Shown in pieces: positions 1-6,486 of a stretch of DNA of 17,199 nucleotides. Numbering within the stretch: position 1 is the first letter of the stretch; each line of letters opens with the position of its first letter. Origin of the DNA: CAYLZO01 sp964387775. Lineage in GTDB: Bacteria; Chloroflexota; Anaerolineae; JAAYZQ01. Made by a program: the position numbers and the translations under genes. Where the stretch lies: contig CAYLZO010000103.1 in assembly GCA_964387775.1 (NCBI GenBank), forward strand, positions 1-17,199, written 5' to 3'. The notes beneath the pieces are model-generated. The model saw nothing but the letters and a program-made list of their open reading frames with translations, was not told where the DNA came from and made no database searches.

Positions 1-4
1 CCAA

Positions 5-37
5 GGGCCTGATGCGCCACGCATGAGGCCCTTTTTT
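5..37 (+). terminator. Rho-independent terminator of an upstream gene
   Basis: A 12-bp stem (left arm 5-16, right arm 20-31, one G-G mismatch at 11/25) closes a 3-base loop and is followed by six Ts (32-37). This is a classic intrinsic terminator for plus-strand transcription. No coding sequence of the upstream gene remains in the window, so that gene must end at or before base 4. Confidence 0.85.
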
Positions 38-51
38 GATGGATGACTCTA

Positions 52-102
52 CTGAAAAAAGGTAGAGGGAGTACTGTATGTACCCTACTTCCCTTTTTTC
101 AG
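52..102. repeat. Hairpin with A6/T6 arms upstream of the zinc-ribbon gene
   Basis: CTGAAAAAAGG (52-62) pairs perfectly with CCTTTTTTCAG (92-102). The inside also folds imperfectly through GTAC at 71-74 and 80-83. The mirrored A-run and T-run are the form of a bidirectional intrinsic terminator, but the element lies between the previous terminator and the next start codon. It could therefore act as an attenuator or 5'-UTR structure, or be a small repeat. Function is inference; the symmetry is seen directly. Confidence 0.6.
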
Positions 103-131
103 GGGAGCCATGGATGATTCCAACGATGCTG

Positions 132-137
132 AGGAGG
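132..137 (+). promoter_or_regulatory. Ribosome binding site that decides the start
   Basis: AGGAGG lies five bases before the ATG at 143. The in-frame upstream ATG at 110 has only GGGGAG two bases before it, and translation from there would read this Shine-Dalgarno sequence as Glu-Glu-Gly codons. The later start is therefore preferred. Confidence 0.65.
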
Positions 138-142
138 AAGGC

Positions 143-844
143 ATGGGCGTGATGCGGCAGCTGTACCAGCTCCAGCAGGTAGATAGCGAATGGGACGAGA
201 AGAAGCGCCGGCTGGCGGAGGTCAACGACGGTCTCGGCGAGACGGAGGCGCTGATCCGGGCCCGGGCGGCCATCGCCGAAACGGAGGAGGCGTTGAAGCA
301 GCTTCGCAGCGAGTTGCGGGCCCTGGAGCTGGACGTCGCTTCGGTGAGCGCCAAGTTGAAACAGAACCAGGACCGGCTATACAGCGGCCGGGTGCGCAGT
401 CCGAAGGAGCTAAGCAATCTCCAGGAGGAGGCCGCTGCCCTGCGCCGCCGCCGCTCGGAGCTGGAGGACCGGCAGTTGGACCTGATGATCGAGGTCGAGG
501 GTCAGGAAGCCGAGCTGGCCGAGCGCCTGGCCCGCCTGGGCCAGATCGAGGCCCAGTGGCGCGAGGAGCAGGCGGCGCTCCACGCCGAAAAGGCACAGTT
601 GGAGGCCCGCCTGGACGAGCTGCGAGAGCAGCGGGAGCACCTGCGGACGCGGATCGGGGCGGGCGAGTTGGCCGAGTACGACGCCTTGCGCGCCCGTCAC
701 GGCGGCATTGCCGTGGCGCGCCTCAAGCGGGGTACCTGCCAGGTCTGCGGCGTGGACGTGCCCACCGGCGTCGCCCGGGCCGTCGAGCGGGGTGAGGGCC
801 TGCACCACTGCACCGTCTGCAACCGCTTGCTCTACGGCGGCTGA
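143..844 (+). CDS. Coiled-coil protein with C-terminal C4 zinc ribbon (DUF164/FlgZ-like)
   Basis: This 233-residue protein is almost entirely charged alpha-helix (Glu, Arg, Leu, Ala-rich heptads, about residues 1-180), followed by a zinc ribbon with CxxC pairs at about C199/C202 and C223/C226. This matches the C4-type zinc-ribbon family (PF02591, DUF164), whose members in other bacteria include HP0958/FlgZ-type RNA- or protein-binding adaptors and which are often of unknown role. The segment RSPKELSNLQEE in the middle of the helix region is typical of the family. It is cytosolic, with no signal peptide. An ATG at 110 would add 11 acidic residues but has poor ribosome-site spacing. The gene is monocistronic on the plus strand and faces the minus-strand block. 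Family confidence is high; the cellular role is not known. Confidence 0.88.
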   Translation: MGVMRQLYQLQQVDSEWDEKKRRLAEVNDGLGETEALIRARAAIAETEEALKQLRSELRALELDVASVSAKLKQNQDRLYSGRVRSPKELSNLQEEAAALRRRRSELEDRQLDLMIEVEGQEAELAERLARLGQIEAQWREEQAALHAEKAQLEARLDELREQREHLRTRIGAGELAEYDALRARHGGIAVARLKRGTCQVCGVDVPTGVARAVERGEGLHHCTVCNRLLYGG

Positions 845-1292
845 GCGGCTGCCGAAACACCCCGAATTCTACGATTCCCCCGGCGGCGATTAGCAAGAAT
901 ACACGACAGGCAGGAGCAGAGCCGATGGATGCGCCGTCAAATGCTCTTCGCCCTGGTTTGCGAATGGCGTTTCTTGCTTGCGGATTTCAAAGTCTTGCTT
1001 TTTGGCTGCTTGAAGCGGTTTTTGCTCACTTGCTCTCGGACAGCCCAACGGGAAAGCTGAGCCGCCGGGACCGCCGGTCAGGGCTTTGTCCTCGCCACAA
1101 TTTTGCCGGGCGGTCCCGGTCGGCTCTCGGCGTGAGGCCCTTGGTTGACGCCCTCTGGGCGGTTCAAAGTCCTCGGTCGAACGTTGCAACGAATGTCAAC
1201 GGCCCCTGAGCCACCACCGCCGCAAGTGCCTCCACGCCAGGACAAGGTATCGGTGCACGACTCGAACCAACCTGATTCTTGGCCTGGGCCAG
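845..1292. other. Intergenic stretch with no recognisable gene
   Basis: This 448-base gap separates the convergent zinc-ribbon gene and the small exported-protein gene. I see no tRNA, rRNA or convincing coding frame. An open frame at 925-1209 gives a low-complexity Arg/Ser/Leu translation with no family look. The stretch contains a long imperfect inverted repeat (1060-1125), a small CGCCC/GGGCG hairpin (1149-1161) and one arm of a 9-bp inverted repeat (CCTGATTCT 1271-1279 with AGAATCAGG 1306-1314). That last pair sits at the end of the next minus-strand gene and lacks a T-run. Confidence 0.6.
1060..1125. repeat. Large imperfect inverted repeat in the gene-free gap
   Basis: CCGGGACCGCC (1065-1075) pairs perfectly with GGCGGTCCCGG (1109-1119). 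The stem extends outward by AGCCG (1060-1064) with CGGCT (1121-1125) across a one-base bulge, giving 16 pairs around a 33-base loop. There is no T-run, so it is not a standard terminator. Confidence 0.55.
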
Positions 1293-1571
1293 TTATTGGT
1301 TTCTCAGAATCAGGGGCAGGTAAACGGTATACGGCTCGGTTGTCCCACCGCCCCAAAACCCACCGCCCAATTCATAGTCTCCGCCGCTCACTCCTCCGGC
1401 GGCAGCTTGACCAGCCGTGCTGTCCAGGGTATAAAGACCGCCAAAGCTGTTGCCCCCACCGCTGGATACGCTCCACCTGGTGATTGTGTAGCTGTCATCG
1501 GGCTTTGCCAAGACAGCGGAGGTCAGGAGGAGGAGCGCGATCAAGATTAGCAAGACGGTTGCTGATTTCAT
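1293..1571 (-). CDS. Small exported protein with C-terminal LPLILR tail
   Basis: This 92-residue protein has a Lys-led hydrophobic signal peptide (about residues 1-22, ending near AVLA). It is followed by a short Gly/Ser-rich body containing GGLYTLDSTAGQ and GGDYELGGGFWGGG, and it ends YLPLILRNQ. The body pattern (Gly-Gln..., GGxYxLxGGFW, then a V-Y-LPL-x-LR tail) is a recurrent type of secreted protein in Chloroflexota; its function is unknown. The start ATG overlaps the stop of the upstream S74 gene as ATGA (1568-1571), and GGAGG at 1578-1582 sits six bases upstream, so the two are translationally coupled. Longer in-frame readings to 1898 only reread the S74 gene out of frame. The LPLILR end may be a sorting or anchoring tag (inference). 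Confidence 0.75.
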   Translation of the reverse strand: MKSATVLLILIALLLLTSAVLAKPDDSYTITRWSVSSGGGNSFGGLYTLDSTAGQAAAGGVSGGDYELGGGFWGGGTTEPYTVYLPLILRNQ

Positions 1572-3406
1572 GGCCGTCCTCCCCCACGTCGTTGCCAGGC
1601 CAACACCAGGCCGACCATCGGCAAAGCGGCGAAGAGCAGCGAGGTAGTGGGAAAGCGACCGGATTGCTGTGAGGTCTGGGCAGTGTTGATCCCCTGCTCC
1701 AACGCACTTAACCGCGTTTCCAGGTCGTCGATTCGTTCCTGTTGCGTGGCAAGTTGGATGTTCTGTTCTGCCAGTGTTGCTTGTTGATCCTGCACGACCG
1801 TCGCCAGGACGGCGACAATGTCCATCGCGCTTAACCCCTTCCGATCGGCCGTCGCTACCAACTCGGGCACGTCTTCGGCGATAAAGCCAACGTGCCACTC
1901 ACCGGTCTCGTCTGCCTTGTATCGGAATGTGACGGCATCGAGGCCGACCAAGGCTTCCTGAGCCTGTTCCAGCGAGAGGGGCGTGATGTCAGTTTTGTAT
2001 TCCCGGCTGGAGCCGTTAACCCAGGTGGCGCCGTCACTATAAGCGCCGCCGTTCAGGTGTATCAAGTATTGGGGGTCTGTCGTCCCGTAACCATACCCCA
2101 GAAAGCCAGAGCTTGTTTCGATGATCAGACTGTCATGCCAGTTCGAGCCATCGAAAGTCGCGACGATAAAGTTGTTGTTGTCGTCCAACTTTAGGTCAAC
2201 ATAGTTCGTATCCGAGCTCCCGCTTTGAAGCGCGATCGCGCTGTAGGGTGTCTGGTCTGCACTCTTGACAGTTAACGATGGCCCCAGATTGGTGTTTGTC
2301 CCAATACCGACGGCGCCATCATTTTTGAATACGGCTATGGGTCCCTGCGGTGGCTGGTTGAGCCTGGTATCGCCCGGGGTGATCTCTTCTTTGTAGATAC
2401 CAACAATCTCGCCTTCATCCCCCATGTAGGGCGTGCTGGTGAAGCGAGAAGCCCAGATATCCCCCTCGCCGCGAAACATCAGGCCATTGTGAAAGTCAAA
2501 GTACCGGTTGGTGGAGGCGACATAGATGGCGTTGTGGCCAAAGGTATCGTTCGAGCCTACGTTGTCGATTGTCAGTTTGGCCGTGGGTGTAGTGGGAGAG
2601 GCTGTGTCAATGCCGACGTTGCCAAATGCTCCGGCTTCGTTGGCGATGGTCAGCGCGTCATACCACTCGGTTCCCGTGTACATCCGAAGCCGGAAGTAGT
2701 TGTTGTCATCCAGGTGCATACCGGCTTTGGTCTGGTCGCCGGCCCCGCCCTCCTGGAGCCAGTAACCGCCATAATGCTCGCCGGCGGATAAAGACTTGAC
2801 CGTGATGCCGGGGTGGAGATTGGAAGTTGCCCAAACACCCAGCTGGCCGGCCGTGTCGATACGCATCGCCTCGTTTCCGTTGGTTTTGATCACCAAAGGC
2901 TGGTAGTCGGTGGTACCCAGGAAGTTGGTGGCGGGATTCGTGCCATTGTTGCCGCTCAGATTCCAACTGGAAAGAGTGTACAGGGCGTATGGCACGGCTG
3001 CTAACACCTGTCGTGGGGTGAGAAGTGTGTAGCTCCCGCTCCCGGCCGGGCAGCGTACAGAAATGTCCAGATAGCGAGCGTCGCCGTTGAAAGCGTCGCT
3101 GCCAAAATCCAGTTGCACGGTGAATACGCCGTTTGATACGGTGATATTGCTTTTGGTGACGGTGCTGCCTACCTGAGTTTCACCACTGGCGGCAGAGTAC
3201 AGTTTGAATTGAAAGTCGCAAGTGCTACTGACTGGGCCACCACTGTCAGAAAGACTACCCTGATAGGTGAAGGCTGTGTCCAAGGCCGCCTGTGTAGCGC
3301 CACTCCTCAACTGCCCTTGCATTGGGGCCGGACCCGCTCCGGCATTTCCTACAAGTGTCAAGAGCAAAGTGCAAAGGAGGATCGAGGTCAATACTCTCGC
3401 TTTCAT
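1568..3406 (-). CDS. Secreted tail-fibre-like protein with S74 intramolecular chaperone domain
   Basis: This 612-residue protein has a signal peptide at residues 1-25, then an N-terminal domain around FTYQGSLSDSGGPV to TPRQVLAAVPYALYT, a module common in large secreted proteins of Chloroflexota and Planctomycetes. A long beta-rich, repetitive middle follows (units such as MHLDDNNYFRLRMYTG and LKLDDNNNFIVATFDG). The C-terminal peptidase S74/tail-spike chaperone domain begins at NGSSREYKTDI. S466 and K471 keep the Ser-x4-Lys spacing of the self-cleaving dyad in endosialidase chaperones, so cleavage before S466 is likely. A coiled coil (538-572), a hydrophobic segment (585-604) and a basic tail follow. 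The start at 3406 is chosen because AGGAG (3414-3418) is seven bases upstream and the signal peptide begins there; an ATG at 3442 is unsupported. Base composition looks more AT-rich than its neighbours. Confidence 0.85.
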   Translation of the reverse strand: MKARVLTSILLCTLLLTLVGNAGAGPAPMQGQLRSGATQAALDTAFTYQGSLSDSGGPVSSTCDFQFKLYSAASGETQVGSTVTKSNITVSNGVFTVQLDFGSDAFNGDARYLDISVRCPAGSGSYTLLTPRQVLAAVPYALYTLSSWNLSGNNGTNPATNFLGTTDYQPLVIKTNGNEAMRIDTAGQLGVWATSNLHPGITVKSLSAGEHYGGYWLQEGGAGDQTKAGMHLDDNNYFRLRMYTGTEWYDALTIANEAGAFGNVGIDTASPTTPTAKLTIDNVGSNDTFGHNAIYVASTNRYFDFHNGLMFRGEGDIWASRFTSTPYMGDEGEIVGIYKEEITPGDTRLNQPPQGPIAVFKNDGAVGIGTNTNLGPSLTVKSADQTPYSAIALQSGSSDTNYVDLKLDDNNNFIVATFDGSNWHDSLIIETSSGFLGYGYGTTDPQYLIHLNGGAYSDGATWVNGSSREYKTDITPLSLEQAQEALVGLDAVTFRYKADETGEWHVGFIAEDVPELVATADRKGLSAMDIVAVLATVVQDQQATLAEQNIQLATQQERIDDLETRLSALEQGINTAQTSQQSGRFPTTSLLFAALPMVGLVLAWQRRGGGRP

Positions 3407-3685
3407 TTTCCTGCTCCTTTCTATCTCCTTCTGGCTTTCCAAAATGAACGGTAGAGACTCTTTTTTGTGTTTTCCCTCCCTTCATCCGCTCCTCTCCCGA
3501 CCGGCTCACGTCGTCCTTTACTGCCAGGCCGGTTCATTGGCGAGGAACGGTCCCAAAAAGTCCAGTCGAACGGGTGCCTTCACAGACCCTTCTACCTCCA
3601 GCCCGCCCAACGGCCAAGTCATGCCCTGAGCGCAGCGGCGTAGCCGCAGGTCTGTGTACAGCGGGGATGGGCGGCGCTTTCCCAC
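3407..3685. other. Intergenic region between the kelch and S74 genes
   Basis: About 280 bases with no coding signal that I can support. The ribosome site of the S74 gene lies at 3414-3418. A short GCGGC-GTA-GCCGC hairpin sits near 3634-3647. I find no convincing -35/-10 pair on the minus strand, so the promoter of the S74 pair, if it lies here, is not obvious. Confidence 0.4.
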
Positions 3686-4342
3686 CTACTGCCGCAGCAC
3701 CAGCGGCAGAAAGACATACCACGCGGCGGGATCGTAGACGTATTGGTCCCCGCTGACCTGGCCTTCATCGTCCAGCCCGCCAAAGATCAAGAGTCGCACC
3801 GACGTGGCCATCGCCCCGCGCCTCGTCTGGGCGCTGCCGCCGTCCAGGACCGCTTCGTAGAGCTGGCCCTGCGTGTGGCCGATCACGTACGCCTTGCCGT
3901 TGCCCGACGCCATGCTGTCGGCATAGCCCAGGTCCGGGAAATCCTGGCCCTGCTCCCAACTGTTGGCCACGGTGTCGTACACCCAGGTCTCGCTGGACGG
4001 GCCGCCGCCAGAGACGATGCCGCCGACCACCACCAGCTGGCCGTCCACGACCGTGGCGCTGTGATGAGCCCGCGCCGGCGGCGGATCGGCGGCCAGCACC
4101 TGGCTCCAGTTGTTTGCTTCAGCATCGTACTCCCACAAATCATTCTGGGGGATGGGACTGCCGGGCGCCATGCCGCCGAACAGGTAGACACGGTTGGACA
4201 GGTTGACCATCGTGTGGCCAAAGCGCGCCGGGGGGGAGTCGCCTGGAGCGAACGTAGTGTTCTCCGGGGCGGCCCGGCCCGGCAGGGCCAGTACCAGAAC
4301 CAACAGTAAGGTCATGGTCAAGAAACGATAGATTGTCTTCAT
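3686..4342 (-). CDS. Short secreted kelch-repeat protein with LPLVLR tail
   Basis: This 218-residue protein has a signal peptide (about 1-25, ending GRAA) and then kelch-type units: FGHTMVNLSNRVYLFGG (41-57) with DLWEYD, HHSATVVDGQLVVVGG (93-108) with ETWVYD, a degenerate unit at 139-163, and LLIFGG (184-189) with QYVYD. It ends YVFLPLVLRQ. Kelch propellers normally have six or seven blades; only about four are present, so it may be a truncated or multimerising form. The start at 4342 has AGGA upstream and opens directly into the signal peptide; the open frame upstream to 4942 only rereads the oxidoreductase gene. It lies about 60 bases after that gene and is probably co-transcribed. The LPLVLR end matches that of the 92-residue protein at 1293-1571. 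Confidence 0.8.
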   Translation of the reverse strand: MKTIYRFLTMTLLLVLVLALPGRAAPENTTFAPGDSPPARFGHTMVNLSNRVYLFGGMAPGSPIPQNDLWEYDAEANNWSQVLAADPPPARAHHSATVVDGQLVVVGGIVSGGGPSSETWVYDTVANSWEQGQDFPDLGYADSMASGNGKAYVIGHTQGQLYEAVLDGGSAQTRRGAMATSVRLLIFGGLDDEGQVSGDQYVYDPAAWYVFLPLVLRQ

Positions 4343-4401
4343 CGCTTCACTTCCTGCGATGGGTAGGCCCCGAGCGGAGCGAAGGGAGAGCAGCATCCGC
4401 T

Positions 4402-5559
4402 CTACTTGAGCTTCTCTTGGCCCACAAACTCGCGGTAAGGCGACAGGTCCTCCAGCACGGCGTGGTCCTCCGGCTCCAGGTCGCCGGTCACCAGCCGGGC
4501 CAGCAGCTCGCCGATGCCCGGCCCCAGCATGAACCCCTGGCCGCACATGCCCACGGCCAACAGGTAGCCGTCCACCTCCCGTGCCCAGCCGATCAGCGGC
4601 GAGCCGTCGGGCGTCATCGGATAGAGGCCGCGCCAGGTGCGCCGCACCCGCAGGTTGGCCAGCTTGGGCATCACCTCCAGCAGACGGCGGCTGACCATCG
4701 GCAGGAACTCGCTCGTCTCGCGGGTGTCGAACCCCCAGATGCTGGGGTTGGGCGTGATGCAAAAGACGATCTGCCCGGTATAGTGCTGGTAAAAGTAGAA
4801 ATTGGCCGAGCCGGGCCGGGGCCGGATGTCGACCACCATCGGGTCGAGGAAGCGGGCCACCGCCTCGGTGATGGCCGCCTCGTGGGAGTCGGGGTCGACC
4901 GGCACGTCCAGGCCGACCAGGGCCGCCACCTCCCGCGCCCACGGCCCGGCGGCGTTGATGACCACGTCGGCGCCATAGTCGCCTTTGTCGGTCGTCACGC
5001 CCCGCACCCGCCCGCCCTCGACGGCGACGCCGGTCACGGTCTCGCCAAAGTGGAACTCGGCGCCCAGCCGCTGGGCGTTGGCGTAAAAGGCGTGGGTCGC
5101 CAGCAGCGGCGAGGCGTTGCCGTCCTGGGGCGAAAAGGTCCCGCCCCGCAGCCCCTCAGGGTTGAGGTCGGGGATGATCTCCAGCAGGGCCGCGGCGTCG
5201 TACCAGTCGATGTTCAGGCCCAGGTCGTGCTGGATGGCCAGCAGCTCCTTGAGGGTGTTCTCCTCGCGCTCGCCATAGGCCACGAAGGAGTAGCCGCCCT
5301 CGTACCACTCGATGTCGTCATCGTATTTCTCCTGCCACGTCGAGAAAATCTCGATGCTGCGCAGGCCCAGCCGGATCTTGGCCGGGTCGGAGTGGGTGGC
5401 CCGGATGCCGCCGATGGCCGTCTTGCTCGAACCCTGGCCCACGCTGGGCAGCTTGTCGATCACGAGCGTCGGCACGCCCGCCTCGGCTAAGTAGAGGGCC
5501 GCCGGCGCCCCGATGCTTCCCGCGCCAATTACGATTACGTCGTAATGTCTCTTGTTCAT
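4402..5559 (-). CDS. FAD-dependent oxidoreductase, DAO family (sarcosine oxidase beta / proline dehydrogenase-like)
   Basis: This 385-residue cytosolic flavoprotein opens with VIVIGAGSIG (dinucleotide fold, GxGxxG at 12-17) and has GGIR near residue 53. Its C-terminal block RGLYPMTPDGSPLIG...GQGFMLGPGIGELLA is typical of DAO-family enzymes such as sarcosine oxidase beta, HcnC, hydroxyproline dehydrogenase and PdhB. Such enzymes oxidise a secondary or N-methyl amine and pass electrons to partner Fe-S/FAD subunits. The 716-residue protein upstream (6483-8633) is a suitable partner, but a transposase gene lies between them. The ATG at 5559 is chosen over 5565 because GGGAG (5566-5570) is six bases from 5559 but directly abuts 5565. 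A GAGCGGA/TCCGCTC inverted repeat lies at the stop. The substrate cannot be assigned from sequence alone. Confidence 0.85.
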   Translation of the reverse strand: MNKRHYDVIVIGAGSIGAPAALYLAEAGVPTLVIDKLPSVGQGSSKTAIGGIRATHSDPAKIRLGLRSIEIFSTWQEKYDDDIEWYEGGYSFVAYGEREENTLKELLAIQHDLGLNIDWYDAAALLEIIPDLNPEGLRGGTFSPQDGNASPLLATHAFYANAQRLGAEFHFGETVTGVAVEGGRVRGVTTDKGDYGADVVINAAGPWAREVAALVGLDVPVDPDSHEAAITEAVARFLDPMVVDIRPRPGSANFYFYQHYTGQIVFCITPNPSIWGFDTRETSEFLPMVSRRLLEVMPKLANLRVRRTWRGLYPMTPDGSPLIGWAREVDGYLLAVGMCGQGFMLGPGIGELLARLVTGDLEPEDHAVLEDLSPYREFVGQEKLK

Positions 5560-5577
5560 TGTCATCTCCCGCGTCTG

Positions 5578-5624
5578 TAGGGCAAATTGCGGCGTGTGTG
5601 GGGCAAATTGGCAATTTGCCTTAC
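5578..5624. repeat. REP-like palindrome at the 3' end of the transposase gene
   Basis: GTAGGGCAAATTGC (5578-5591) pairs with GCAATTTGCCTTAC (5611-5624) with one mismatch. An inner alternative stem, GGCAAATTG/CAATTTGCC (5602-5620), closes on one base. The core GTAGGGCAA is shared with the palindromes upstream of the transposase gene. The transposase stop TAA (5621-5623) lies inside the right arm. Confidence 0.75.
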
Positions 5625-6265
5625 AAGGGATACTTGCAGTAGCTCCACTGCCAATCCTCCCAATGCTTGACCAGCCCGGCCTGGACCGGATTGTTCAACA
5701 CGTAGCGGATGATCCGGTTCAATTCGGCTTCGTCTCGTACCACGTGGTCATAGTTCTCGTGCTGCCAGAACTGCCCTTCGCGGGCCAGCAACAGATTGGG
5801 TTCGCGGGCCGTGTAGCGCTTCAGCGAGTGCATGATGGCCGACATGGCGTGGTAAGTGCCGTCGGCCCTGGGCAAAGGTGTGTAAACGGTGTGTACGTGA
5901 TTGGGCATGATGCAATATGCTATCAAGTCGTAGGTTTTGCCATCGCAGTGATGCAAACTTTCGGCCACTAATTCAGCAATCTGGGAATCCCGAAGCCAAA
6001 ACGGACCGCTTTGAGCTGCATCCAAAGCCTGATCCCACAGACCGAACATGCGGCGATGTTCTCGATATGCCTCTATCGTCCGCTTTTCGGGATCGGGGAT
6101 TTGGCTTAGTCGTGCATCTCTGCTTTTGGCTTTGCGGGTCAGTTGTTGTAGTACCTCGGCTGGGATAGAACCCGCCAAGCGAAACGTGATAAACAGGGTG
6201 GCGCCAGGCGGCTGAACGTGCGGCAGGTGTCGCTGATAGAATAACTTGTACTCAAGTGTGTTCAT
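5621..6265 (-). CDS. REP-associated tyrosine transposase (RAYT, Y1/IS200-like)
   Basis: This 214-residue protein has the Y1 transposase/RAYT fold signature: an HUH motif in MPNHVH (H123, H125), the block FWQHENYDHVVRDEAEL with likely catalytic Tyr172, and the closing YVLNNPVQAGLV typical of RAYTs. RAYTs nick single-stranded REP palindromes and are single-copy, non-self-mobilising relatives of IS200/IS605 TnpA. The ATG at 6265 is chosen because it is the only one before the conserved start; the longer open reading runs through the unsequenced gap and is not real. The gene is bracketed by GTAGGGCAA palindromes (5578-5624 and 6275-6486). It splits two oxidoreductase genes on the same strand. The reading frame appears intact. 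Confidence 0.9.
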   Translation of the reverse strand: MNTLEYKLFYQRHLPHVQPPGATLFITFRLAGSIPAEVLQQLTRKAKSRDARLSQIPDPEKRTIEAYREHRRMFGLWDQALDAAQSGPFWLRDSQIAELVAESLHHCDGKTYDLIAYCIMPNHVHTVYTPLPRADGTYHAMSAIMHSLKRYTAREPNLLLAREGQFWQHENYDHVVRDEAELNRIIRYVLNNPVQAGLVKHWEDWQWSYCKYPL

Positions 6266-6274
6266 CTTGTTCCT

Positions 6275-6486
6275 GTAGGGCAAGTTTGTAACTTGCCCTA
6301 CGGTGTCCGACGTCGGCGGTGCATTTGTAGGNNNNNNNNNNNNNNNNNNNNNNNNNNNNNNNNNNNNNNNNNNNNNNNNNNNNNNNNNNNNNNNNNNNNN
6401 NNNNNNNNNNNNNNNNNNNNNNNNNNNNNNNTACGGTGTCCGACGTCGGCGGTGCATTTGTAGGGCAAGTTTGTAACTTGCCCTAC
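6275..6486. repeat. Tandem REP-like array, 52-base unit, interrupted by an assembly gap
   Basis: A perfect palindrome, GTAGGGCAAGTT-TGT-AACTTGCCCTAC, occurs at 6275-6301 and 6460-6486. Each is joined to a 25-base spacer (6302-6326 and 6435-6459, identical) that contains the 10-base palindrome CCGACGTCGG (6307-6316). A further copy starts at 6327 (GTAGG) and another ends at 6434 (TAC) at the gap edges. The period is therefore 52 bases, with at least one more copy in the gap. The same core flanks the other side of the RAYT gene, so these are probably its REP/REPIN substrates. Confidence 0.85.
6332..6431. other. Assembly gap, 100 Ns
   Basis: Exactly 100 unknown bases lie inside the tandem palindrome array. 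A round 100 is the conventional symbol for a gap of unknown size, so the true number of 52-base units is unknown. Confidence 0.98.

Noticed and set aside
925..1209. 94-codon plus-strand open frame in the gap
   Set aside because: It has a weak AGGAG-like site but no hydrophobic, domain or codon pattern that looks real, and it spans the large inverted repeat.
845..1292. tRNA or other structural RNA gene in the gap
   Set aside because: No cloverleaf, no T-loop GTTCRA context in the right place and no CCA end could be found on either strand.
1271..1314. Inverted repeat CCTGATTCT/AGAATCAGG as the terminator of the 92-residue protein gene
   Set aside because: The stem overlaps the coding end and is not followed by a T-run on the minus strand. 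It may be a structure, but the terminator call is not supported.
1568..3442. Earlier ATG at 3442 for the S74 protein
   Set aside because: It would put a charged segment ahead of the signal peptide and has no ribosome site, while 3406 has AGGAG at seven bases.
6275..6486. CRISPR array at the 52-base repeats
   Set aside because: The spacer between palindromes is identical in both readable copies, and the repeat core also flanks the RAYT on its other side. This is a tandem REP-type array, not repeats with unique spacers.
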